7,262 bases of DNA from an uncultured bacterium (lineage in GTDB: Bacteria > Bacillota > Clostridia > Oscillospirales > Oscillospiraceae), in the NCBI GenBank assembly GCA_949288405.1, contig CASEKM010000138.1, positions 1-7,262 of the forward strand. The letters run 5' to 3'. The stretch's first letter is position 1; each line of letters opens with the position of its first letter. Both the position numbers and the translations under genes were made by a program. The notes below the pieces were generated by a model. That model did no database searches. It was not told the DNA's origin and saw nothing but the letters and a program-made list of their open reading frames with translations. Positions 1 to 5,408 of this stretch are shown here, piece after piece.

Positions 1-24
1 AGGGAACCGGTCTCCCGATTCCCT
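1..24 (-). terminator. Probable terminator hairpin after rbr (cut by the window edge)
   Basis: Read as minus-strand RNA, bases 24 to 1 fold into a 10-bp stem (AGGGAAUCGG with CCGGUUCCCU) closed by a GAGA loop of the GNRA type. The stem contains one U-G wobble that would be a C-A mismatch in plus-strand RNA, so the minus orientation is favoured. It lies 30 bases after the rbr stop codon. The U-run expected after the stem would fall outside the window, so the terminator call is an inference. Confidence 0.5.
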
Positions 25-54
25 CTCAAAAAGTGCTTGTTTATGCGGTTTTGA

Positions 55-630
55 TTAGCCGAAGTACCGCTTCAGCAGGCCCTCGAAGGCCTTGCCGTGA
101 CGGGCCTCGTCCCGGGCCATCTCATGGACGGTGTCGTGGATGGCGTCCAGGTTCAGCTCCTTGGCCTTCTTGGCCAGCTGGAACTTGCCCTCGGTGGCGC
201 CGTTCTCGGCGTCGACGCGCATCTCCAGGTTCTTCTTGGTGGAGTCGGTCACCACCTCGCCCAGCAGCTCGGCGAACTTGGCGGCGTGCTCGGCCTCCTC
301 ATAGGCGGCCTTCTCCCAGTACAGGCCGATCTCGGGATAGCCCTCGCGATGGGCCTCCTCATAGGCGGCCTTCTCCCAGTACAGGCCGATCTCGGGGTAG
401 CCCTCGCGGTGGGCCACACGGGCCATGGCCAGGTACATGCCCACCTCGGTGCACTCGCCCTGGAAGTTCTCCCGCAGACCCTGCAGGATCTCCTCGGGAG
501 CGCCCTGGCAGCTCTTCTCGCCGGCCTGCTCCACAAACTTCTCCTTGGGGGCCTTGCAGATGGGGCAGAAATCGGGCGCGGTCTCGCCCTCGTACACGTA
601 ACCACAGACGGAACAAACAAACTTCTTCAT
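55..630 (-). CDS. rbr: Rubrerythrin, rubredoxin domain first, with a 20-residue internal duplication
   Basis: Non-haem iron protein of the cytoplasm that reduces hydrogen peroxide in anaerobes. The 191 residues start with a rubredoxin-like domain (C6-x2-C9 and C22-x2-C25). A ferritin-like di-iron domain follows, with GECTE at 58-62, EEAEH at 111-115 and DEARH at 174-178 as ligand motifs. The rubredoxin-first order is that of the reverse rubrerythrins of clostridia. Residues 74-93 and 94-113 are the same 20-residue block twice, where the family normally has one copy, so the expected length would be about 171. The ATG overlaps the perR stop (ATGA), and an AGGAGG lies 10 bases upstream inside perR. 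Pairing with perR implies induction by peroxide or oxygen. The family is certain; whether the duplicated form is functional, or even real, is not. Confidence 0.93.
   Translation of the reverse strand: MKKFVCSVCGYVYEGETAPDFCPICKAPKEKFVEQAGEKSCQGAPEEILQGLRENFQGECTEVGMYLAMARVAHREGYPEIGLYWEKAAYEEAHREGYPEIGLYWEKAAYEEAEHAAKFAELLGEVVTDSTKKNLEMRVDAENGATEGKFQLAKKAKELNLDAIHDTVHEMARDEARHGKAFEGLLKRYFG
292..415. repeat. 60-bp imperfect tandem duplication inside rbr
   Basis: Bases 292-355 recur at 352-415, a 64-base match with a 60-base period, so a 4-base GGCC is shared at the junction. The copies differ at 337 (A) against 397 (G), and at 349 (A) against 409 (G). In the rbr frame these are TAT/TAC for Tyr and CAT/CAC for His, both silent. 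The insert keeps the frame and adds 20 residues. Confidence 0.95.
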
Positions 631-1046
631 GCTAATACGTCCTCCTCATGTTTTTCTGCTTGCATACAAGCTCGGCATTTGCCGTAAAAGGTGAGTTCGT
701 GGCGCTCCACCTCGAACCCGTATTGCTCCCTGACGGTGCGGTTCAAATTGGCATCCATGGGGATCTTATGCAGATCGATCACCGCGCCGCAGGTGGTGCA
801 AACGAAATGACTGTGCGGGGCAGTCACGGCGTCAAACCGCTCCTGACCGTGGACCACACCCACGCTTTGAATGGTGCCCTGGTGCTGAAAAAACAGCAGG
901 TTCCGGTAGACCGTCCCCAGGCTCAGGTCTGGGTGGGCCGGCTTCAGGGTCTGATAGATCCACTCGGCTGAGGGGTGTGCGTCAGAGCTGCGGATGGCGG
1001 CCAGAATGGCTTCCCGCTTCTTGCTGTATCGAGTCGCACGCTCCAC
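627..1046 (-). CDS. perR: Peroxide-responsive repressor PerR (Fur family)
   Basis: Metal-dependent transcription repressor that senses peroxide through iron-catalysed oxidation of its own histidines. The 139 residues carry an N-terminal winged helix (TVYRNL at 45-50 is the recognition region) and a C-terminal dimerisation domain. Two CxxC pairs, C83/C86 and C124/C127, form the structural zinc site. H24, D72 (in RFD), H78, H80 and D91 align with Bacillus subtilis PerR H37, D85, H91, H93 and D104. The Asp at the D85 position is the residue usually taken to separate PerR from Fur. The GTG start at 1046 is chosen because an AGGAGG (1054-1059) lies 7 bases upstream and the protein then begins where the family does; the frame stays open further upstream but without homology. 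It overlaps rbr by 4 bases and is probably autoregulated through the palindrome at 1071-1086. Confidence 0.9.
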   Translation of the reverse strand: MERATRYSKKREAILAAIRSSDAHPSAEWIYQTLKPAHPDLSLGTVYRNLLFFQHQGTIQSVGVVHGQERFDAVTAPHSHFVCTTCGAVIDLHKIPMDANLNRTVREQYGFEVERHELTFYGKCRACMQAEKHEEDVLA

Positions 1047-1053
1047 AGATCGG

Positions 1054-1059
1054 CCTCCT
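1054..1059 (-). promoter_or_regulatory. Ribosome binding site that fixes the GTG start of perR
   Basis: Minus-strand AGGAGG is a full anti-16S match, 7 bases before GTG at 1046. No ATG in frame lies nearby, so this site decides the start. Confidence 0.8.
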
Positions 1060-1070
1060 AACAGTAGTAA

Positions 1071-1086
1071 TTCTTGTTTGCAAGAA
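1071..1086 (-). promoter_or_regulatory. Palindromic operator candidate for the perR-rbr promoter
   Basis: TTCTTGTTTGCAAGAA is a perfect 6-bp inverted repeat around a 4-base spacer. It starts one base downstream of the -10 hexamer of the perR promoter, over the expected transcription start, which is a typical repressor position. It does not match the AT-rich Bacillus PerR box (TTATAATnATTATAA), so binding by this PerR is inferred from position only. Confidence 0.5.
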
Positions 1087-1087
1087 G

Positions 1088-1116
1088 ATAATAGCATACC
1101 GCCTCCCATTTGTAAA
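1088..1116 (-). promoter_or_regulatory. Sigma-A-type promoter of perR-rbr
   Basis: On the minus strand a -35 of TTTACA (1116-1111) is followed by a 17-base spacer and a -10 of TATTAT (1093-1088). The stretch upstream of the -35 (about 1117-1140) is unusually AT-rich for this window and could act as an UP element. The transcript would begin near 1080 with a short leader of about 35 bases. Confidence 0.75.
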
Positions 1117-1180
1117 GAGGAAATTTCAAAAATTTTCTGCCAGTTTTTCCCTCCGCTCCGCCGTCTCCGGCCGTCCGGGA

Positions 1181-1209
1181 TTGACAAAGCCCCCTCCGCC
1201 CGGTACAAT
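1181..1209 (+). promoter_or_regulatory. Sigma-A-type promoter of the cobalamin operon
   Basis: A consensus -35 TTGACA (1181-1186), a 17-base spacer and a -10 TACAAT (1204-1209) lie directly before the riboswitch. The expected transcription start is near 1216, about 10 bases before the first riboswitch helix. Confidence 0.85.
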
Positions 1210-1225
1210 GGGGAGGACAAAGCGC

Positions 1226-1411
1226 CCAAGGGTGCCCGGGGCCTCCCCCTGCGGAGGGGCCGGCCGGGAGAATAGGGAAGCGGGTGAGAAGCCCGCGCGG
1301 GACCGCCGCCGTAAGGGGGAGAGACCTGCCCTGGGGAGTACATCTGTCCCTGGAGGGACAGGACCCGCGCCCGGACGGACCAAACGGCAGCGCGGAGATC
1401 AGCTCATCCCA
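1226..1411 (+). ncRNA. Cobalamin (B12) riboswitch
   Basis: Leader RNA that binds adenosylcobalamin or a related corrinoid and controls the genes downstream. The conserved core is visible: AATAGGGAAG, then a GCGGG/CCCGC helix, then GCGGGACCGCCGCCGTAA, matching the family's GGGAA...GGTG...CCCGC...TGTAA core. Near the 3' end AGCGCGGAGATCAGCT (1389-1404) is a B12-box variant of AGYCMGGAGACCKGCC. GGGTG (1230-1234) can pair with CATCC (1405-1409) as helix P1. A perfect 7-bp hairpin with loop TGGA sits at 1344-1361. An intrinsic terminator 38 bases after it suggests transcriptional control, switching off when B12 is plentiful. The outer limits are approximate. Confidence 0.88.
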
Positions 1412-1448
1412 CCGGCCGCCCCGCACTCGGAACGGCTGTGTTGTTCTG

Positions 1449-1483
1449 CGCCCCTCCAGTGTTTCACTGGAGGGGCGTTTTAT
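1449..1483 (+). terminator. Intrinsic terminator, expression platform of the riboswitch
   Basis: A perfect 13-bp stem (CGCCCCTCCAGTG with CACTGGAGGGGCG) around a TTT loop is followed by TTTTAT. It sits between the riboswitch and btuF with no gene ending before it, so its likely job is conditional attenuation. Its 5' arm is complementary to two parts of the aptamer (1253-1260 and 1350-1357), either of which could form an antiterminator. Confidence 0.88.
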
Positions 1484-1523
1484 CATATATATCCATATTT
1501 TTTACAGAAAGAAGTGTATCACT

Positions 1524-2522
1524 ATGAAAAAAATCCTGTCTCTCTCCCTGGCCCTCGTGCTGTCGCTGAACCTGGCCGCCTGCGGCACCCCTGCGGCTTC
1601 CTCCGCCCCCTCGGACGCCTCTCAGAACACCGCGGCCTCCGCAGACTCCGGCGCGTTTCCCTTCACCCTGACCACCAAGGACGGGGCGGAGGTCACGTTC
1701 ACCCACGTCCCTGAGCGCGTCATCGCCGCCAACGCCAATGCCGGCGACCAGCTCATGGCTCTGGGGCTGGAGGACAAGATCATCGCCACCGCCTATACCA
1801 ATTCCGACATCAATCCCCAGTGGGACGCGGAGTATAAGGAAATTCCTCAGGCCGCGGAGACCTATATCTCTCTGGAGACCATCCTGGACCTGGAGCCCGA
1901 CTTCGTCTATGGCCGCTCCAGCTCCTTCACTGAGAAGTACAACACGGAGCACGACACTCTCTCCCAGTACGGCATCATGTCCCTGTCCTCCATCGAGGGG
2001 TACACCGTGGGGGCCGACGTAGACGTGGTGTATCAGGACTTCTACAACCTGGGCCGCATCTTCCAGGTGGAGGACAAGGCCGAGGAAATCGTCAGCGCCA
2101 TGAAAGCTCAAATCGCCGCCGTGGAGGAGGCTGTGGCCGGCCAGGAAGCCACCCCGGTTTTCGTCTTTGACATGGCCCAGGAGGAGGGCGCCTACACCTG
2201 CGGCAACAACTTCACCTCCAAGCTCATCGAGCACGCAGGGGGCACGAACATCTTTCAGGACCTGGACACCACTTGGGCCACGGTAAGCTGGGAGACGGTG
2301 GTGGAACGCGCTCCCGAAGTGATCGTCATTAACGACTACGGAGACACCTCCCTGGAGGAGAAAATCGCCCAGCTGAAGGAGAATCCCGCCTTGGCTACGG
2401 TGCCCGCCATTCAGAACGACCGCATCATCTCCGTCAAGCTGTGCGAGGTGTTTGCAAGCTCGATGACCGGGAACACAGTGGAGAAGTTTGCCCAGGCCTT
2501 CCACCCCGACTGTTTTGTCTAA
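1524..2522 (+). CDS. btuF: Corrinoid ABC transporter, substrate-binding lipoprotein (BtuF-like)
   Basis: Extracellular binding protein that delivers substrate to the permease encoded next. The 332 residues start with a lipoprotein signal: M-K-K, a hydrophobic stretch, and the lipobox L17-A18-A19-C20. A Ser/Ala/Thr-rich linker runs to about residue 43. The rest is a class III (FecB/BtuF-type) binding fold, beginning with the strand and turn around VPERVIAANANAGDQLMALG (62-81). A long central helix is expected near 165-205. The ATG at 1524 is chosen because it gives the signal peptide; the frame is open further upstream through the riboswitch, which is not credible coding. The ribosome site is weak (AGAAAGAAG, 9 bases upstream). 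Sequence alone cannot separate B12 from haem or siderophore binding; the B12 riboswitch in front and the cbi genes behind make corrinoid the best call. Confidence 0.87.
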   Translation: MKKILSLSLALVLSLNLAACGTPAASSAPSDASQNTAASADSGAFPFTLTTKDGAEVTFTHVPERVIAANANAGDQLMALGLEDKIIATAYTNSDINPQWDAEYKEIPQAAETYISLETILDLEPDFVYGRSSSFTEKYNTEHDTLSQYGIMSLSSIEGYTVGADVDVVYQDFYNLGRIFQVEDKAEEIVSAMKAQIAAVEEAVAGQEATPVFVFDMAQEEGAYTCGNNFTSKLIEHAGGTNIFQDLDTTWATVSWETVVERAPEVIVINDYGDTSLEEKIAQLKENPALATVPAIQNDRIISVKLCEVFASSMTGNTVEKFAQAFHPDCFV

Positions 2523-2528
2523 ACGGCT

Positions 2529-3599
2529 ATGAAGCAGTTTTGCAGACTGATAAAGGCCCACACGTTTCTGAGCTGTCTGGCGCTGGCGGCGGTCCTTCTG
2601 GTCTCCGTGGTCGCCGGCATCGGCTTTGGGCCGGTCTCTATCCCCTTCTCCCAGGTGTGGCAGGTGATGCTCCACCGGCTTGGCAGCCTGCTCACCGGCT
2701 CCGCCCTGCCGCTGGACGGGGTGCGGGAGAGCACCCAAAACATCGTCTGGTTTCTGCGGGCGCCCCGGGTGCTGCTGGGCGGACTGGTGGGGGCGGCCCT
2801 CACGCTCTCCGGCGTCGGGATGCAAGCCTTTACCAAAAACCCTCTGGCGGAGCCCTATATTTTAGGCATCTCCTCCGGGGCCTCCCTGGGGGCGGTGCTG
2901 GCCATGCTGCTGGGAGTGTCTCTGCCCGTGCTGGGCCGCTTGTCGGTGACCGCCGGGGCCTTCGCCGGGGCGCTGGTCTCCATTCTCCTGGTCTATCTGC
3001 TCGCCCGCACCCACGGCGCAGTGACTCCAATCCGGTTAATTCTGGTGGGGGTGGCGGTGTCCGCCATGTTCCAGGCCTTTACCAATTACATCGTCTATAC
3101 CGCCCCCAACGACGCCGCCGTCCGAGAGGCCACCTTCTGGATGCTGGGGGGGCTGGGCAGTGCGGAATGGGCGGATGTGCCCCCCCTGCTCCTTCTGGTC
3201 CCTCCGGCCTTTCTCCTGATGATGGCCCTTGCCAAGCCCCTGAACGCCATGATGATGGGGGACAGCTCTGCCGTCACCCTGGGGGTCAACCTGACGGCGG
3301 TGCGCAATGTGCTCATCACCGTCACGGCTCTCCTCACCGCCGCTTCGGTGGCGGTAAGCGGCTGCATCGGTTTTGTGGGCCTGGTGATCCCCCACCTGGT
3401 CCGCTCCGTCGTTGGCCCGGACCACCGGAAGCTCATTCCCCTGTCCACCCTGTTCGGGGCCATCTTTCTCATCTGGGTGGACGTGGGGGCCCGGACGATC
3501 CATCCCCCGGCGGAGATCCCTGTGGGCATTTTGACCGCATTCTTGGGCGCACCCCTGTTTCTGTGGATGATCAAGGTGCGCCGCTACGAGTTTCAATAG
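2529..3599 (+). CDS. btuC: Corrinoid ABC transporter permease (FecCD/BtuC family)
   Basis: Membrane subunit that forms the translocation path as a homodimer. At 356 residues it has the family's usual length and should have about ten membrane helices, the first near 13-33. Family motifs are present: RAPR (77-80), GAALTLSGVGMQ (88-99), NPLAEP (104-109), the coupling-helix stretch GFVGLVIPHLVR (281-292) and EIPVGILTAFLGAPLF (329-344). The ATG lies 6 bases after the btuF stop and has no clear ribosome site, so translation probably depends on ribosomes finishing btuF. The btuD start follows 10 bases after its stop. The substrate is inferred from the riboswitch and the neighbouring cobalamin genes; iron-siderophore permeases of the same family look similar. 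Confidence 0.9.
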   Translation: MKQFCRLIKAHTFLSCLALAAVLLVSVVAGIGFGPVSIPFSQVWQVMLHRLGSLLTGSALPLDGVRESTQNIVWFLRAPRVLLGGLVGAALTLSGVGMQAFTKNPLAEPYILGISSGASLGAVLAMLLGVSLPVLGRLSVTAGAFAGALVSILLVYLLARTHGAVTPIRLILVGVAVSAMFQAFTNYIVYTAPNDAAVREATFWMLGGLGSAEWADVPPLLLLVPPAFLLMMALAKPLNAMMMGDSSAVTLGVNLTAVRNVLITVTALLTAASVAVSGCIGFVGLVIPHLVRSVVGPDHRKLIPLSTLFGAIFLIWVDVGARTIHPPAEIPVGILTAFLGAPLFLWMIKVRRYEFQ

Positions 3600-3609
3600 G
3601 GGGTGCGGC

Positions 3610-4416
3610 ATGATCGAGACAAAACAGGTCCGCTACCGTGTGCGCGGCCGGGAAATTCTGCGCGGCATTGACTTTCACGTGGAGGAAGGGGAGTTTGTGG
3701 GCCTCATCGGCCCCAACGGGAGCGGCAAGTCCACCTTTCTCAAAAATATTTACAAGGTGCTTCACCCCCAGTCCGGAGATATTTCTCTCATGGGCGGGGA
3801 CCTTCTGGCGATGAGCAACCGGGAGATGGCCCAGCGTCTGGCGGTCATGGCGCAGGAGCAAGAGGCCGCCTTCGACTTCACTGTGGAGGAGGTGGTGATG
3901 ATGGGGCGGCAGGCCCGTAAGCGCCTTCTGGAGACCGAAAGCCAGGAGGACCGGGCGCTGGTAGCCCAGGTTCTGGAGCACACACAGCTCACCCCGCTGC
4001 GTGAACAGGGGTTTTCCACCCTGTCCGGCGGCGAGAAGCAGCGCGTCCTCATGGCCAGGGCGCTGGCCCAGCAGACCCCGATTCTGATCCTGGACGAGCC
4101 CACCAACCACCTGGACATCAAATATCAGCTTCAGCTGATGGAGCTGCTGCGCCAGAGCGGGCGCACCGTAGTGGCGGCCATCCACGACCTGAACCTGGCC
4201 GCCGCCTACTGCCACCGGCTGTACGCCCTGAAAAACGGGGTGATCGTGGGGGAAGGAACTCCCCGGGAGCTGCTCACCCCCGCCTTTCTCCGGGAAGTCT
4301 ATGAAGTGGAGGCGGAAGTTCTCCCGGGCCGGGATGGCGTTCTGCGCGTTTTCTTCTGCTCCAAAGGTGCGGAGGCATGCGGCAGCGGCCAGGTCCCGCC
4401 CAAAAATTCGGTATGA
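3610..4416 (+). CDS. btuD: Corrinoid ABC transporter ATP-binding protein (BtuD-like)
   Basis: Cytoplasmic ATPase that powers the importer. The 268 residues contain Walker A GPNGSGKST (34-42), the Q-loop at Q82, the signature LSGGE (138-142), Walker B ILILDEP (158-164) with the catalytic E163, the D-loop NHLD (166-169) and the switch H192. All catalytic residues are intact. A ribosome site GGGGGTG lies just upstream of the ATG. The last 30 or so residues (from about 239, rich in Gly, Cys and Pro) extend beyond the usual nucleotide-binding domain and look poorly conserved. It completes a btuF-btuC-btuD set and is followed by cbiK after about 105 bases. Confidence 0.91.
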   Translation: MIETKQVRYRVRGREILRGIDFHVEEGEFVGLIGPNGSGKSTFLKNIYKVLHPQSGDISLMGGDLLAMSNREMAQRLAVMAQEQEAAFDFTVEEVVMMGRQARKRLLETESQEDRALVAQVLEHTQLTPLREQGFSTLSGGEKQRVLMARALAQQTPILILDEPTNHLDIKYQLQLMELLRQSGRTVVAAIHDLNLAAAYCHRLYALKNGVIVGEGTPRELLTPAFLREVYEVEAEVLPGRDGVLRVFFCSKGAEACGSGQVPPKNSV

Positions 4417-4452
4417 CAGTGGGAATTTTAGATGGATTTCCCCCAAACCTAT

Positions 4453-4500
4453 GGTATACTGGACCGGGAAACAACTGGGGCTCTCACCCCTCCCCCGGTC
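4453..4500 (+). promoter_or_regulatory. Possible internal promoter and leader hairpin before cbiK
   Basis: TGGTATACT (4452-4460) reads as an extended -10 (TG-n-TATACT), but no good -35 lies 16-18 bases upstream. Just downstream, GACCGGG (4462-4468) pairs perfectly with CCCGGTC (4494-4500), enclosing an inner GGGG/CCCC helix (4477-4480 with 4487-4490). The hairpin ends 4 bases before the GAGGAG ribosome site of cbiK. It could be a leader structure, or a weak break in the operon; it lacks a U-run. Confidence 0.35.
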
Positions 4501-4521
4501 AAGAGAGGAGTTGGAACAGAG

Positions 4522-5295
4522 ATGGAAGAGAAACGCGCCCTGCTGACCGTCAGCTTCGGCACCGCCGCCGAGGAGGCCCGGCGTGAGGAGATCGGCGGCG
4601 TGGAGGAGGCCCTCCGCCGCCGCGTGCCGGAGCTGCCCTTCGCCCGGGCCTACACCAGCCCCACCATCCGGCGCATCCTAGCCGGGCGGGGGGAGCAGAT
4701 CCCCAGCCTGGAGGAGGCCCTGGAGGAGCAGGCGGCCGCGGGGGCGGAGCGGCTCTATCTCCTGCCCACCCACCTGCTGCCCGGCTATGAGTATGACGCC
4801 ATCCGGGAGACGGCGGAGCGCTTCCGCCCGAATGTTCCGGACTTGCGCCTGGCCCCGCCCCTGCTGGGGGACACGGACACGGCGCGGGCGCTGGCCAAGG
4901 TGCTCATGGACCGCTGGCCCCGGCTGCTGGGACAGGCGGTGATCCTGGTGGGCCACGGGACGGCCCACCCCGGCAACCTGGTCTACCCCGCCCTCCAGGG
5001 GATGTTCGCCCTGGCCGGGCGGAACGACCTGCTGGTGGGGACGGTGGAGGGCTGGCCCGGCCCGGAGGACCTGCTGCCCGTGCTGGAGCGCCAAGGGACG
5101 GACCGGGTGATCCTGGCCCCCCTCCTCCTCACCGCCGGGACCCACGTGCGGGAGGACATGGCCGGGCCCGGCCCGGACAGCTGGAAGAGCCGCCTGGAGG
5201 GGGCGGGCCTCATTGTCCACCCGGTGCTGGAGGGCCTGGGGCGGATGCCCCAGGTGCAGGAGCTGTACGTGCGGCGGCTGGAGGCAATGCTGTAG
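4522..5295 (+). CDS. cbiK: Sirohydrochlorin cobaltochelatase CbiK
   Basis: Inserts Co2+ into sirohydrochlorin, the entry step of the oxygen-independent (early cobalt) cobalamin pathway, in the cytoplasm. The 257 residues match CbiK in length and motifs: LLTVSFGT (7-14), PTHLLPGYEYD (82-92), VGHGT (143-147), VGTVEGWPG (172-180), TAGTHVREDMAG (204-215) and PDSWKSRLE (218-226). H145 and H208 correspond to the two metal-binding histidines of Salmonella CbiK (H145 and H207). The ATG at 4522 is chosen because family homology begins there; the frame is open 30 codons further up without homology. GAGGAG lies 11 bases before the ATG. The TAG stop lies inside a palindromic repeat element, so the exact C-terminus may have been set by that element. 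ATP is not needed by this class II chelatase. Confidence 0.92.
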   Translation: MEEKRALLTVSFGTAAEEARREEIGGVEEALRRRVPELPFARAYTSPTIRRILAGRGEQIPSLEEALEEQAAAGAERLYLLPTHLLPGYEYDAIRETAERFRPNVPDLRLAPPLLGDTDTARALAKVLMDRWPRLLGQAVILVGHGTAHPGNLVYPALQGMFALAGRNDLLVGTVEGWPGPEDLLPVLERQGTDRVILAPLLLTAGTHVREDMAGPGPDSWKSRLEGAGLIVHPVLEGLGRMPQVQELYVRRLEAML

Positions 5296-5342
5296 GGGCG
5301 GCCTCTGGCCGCCCGCGGGCCGGTCTGGGACCGGCCCCTACA
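5291..5342. repeat. 52-bp palindromic intergenic element (double hairpin, MITE/REP-like)
   Basis: TGTAGGGGC (5291-5299) and GCCCCTACA (5334-5342) are perfect terminal inverted repeats. Inside are two perfect hairpins: GGGCGGCC with GGCCGCCC around TCT (5296-5314), and GGGCCGGTC with GACCGGCCC around TGG (5317-5337). The first bases overlap the end of cbiK and supply its TAG stop (5293-5295). The element resembles short GC-rich repeats that I recall as scattered between genes in Oscillospiraceae; only one copy is in this window. The remaining spacer to cbiD (5343-5397) shows nothing recognisable. Confidence 0.7.
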
Positions 5343-5397
5343 AGAAGAACGCCCCTGTCTCAGCACCCGCCCGCCGTCCCCTTCCCACTATGAAAAA

Positions 5398-5402
5398 AGG
5401 AG
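5398..5402 (+). promoter_or_regulatory. Ribosome binding site of cbiD
   Basis: AGGAG, preceded by an A-run, lies 6 bases before the ATG at 5409 and supports this start over the ATG at 5390, which opens only a very short frame. Confidence 0.75.
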
Positions 5403-5408
5403 CCCGCT

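Noticed and set aside
292..415. CRISPR-like or microsatellite repeat
   Set aside because: There are only two adjacent copies with no spacers, inside a coding region.
1047..1343. Extension of perR to an upstream ATG at 1343
   Set aside because: It would place the promoter and the antisense of the riboswitch inside the gene, adds sequence with no Fur-family similarity, and has no ribosome site comparable with the AGGAGG before GTG 1046.
1284..1523. Extension of btuF to an ATG at 1284
   Set aside because: The added 80 residues would come from the riboswitch and terminator and would bury the lipoprotein signal peptide.
1464..2825. A 453-codon open frame on the minus strand across btuF and the start of btuC
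   Set aside because: It is antisense to two well-recognised genes, runs through the riboswitch terminator, and its His/Gly/Val-rich translation has no recognisable domain. GC-rich third positions make such shadow frames common here.
1524..4416. Iron-siderophore or haem importer instead of a corrinoid importer
   Set aside because: The protein families overlap, but a B12 riboswitch directly in front and cobalamin synthesis genes directly behind favour corrinoid; no iron-type operator is seen.
4432..4521. Extension of cbiK to an ATG at 4432
   Set aside because: The extra 30 residues have no CbiK similarity and overlap the possible promoter and hairpin; CbiK homology begins at 4522.
5291..5342. 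Intrinsic terminator after cbiK
   Set aside because: The hairpins are strong but neither is followed by a U-run (the sequence after is CAAGAAGAAC), and the structure is better described as a repeat element with terminal inverted repeats.
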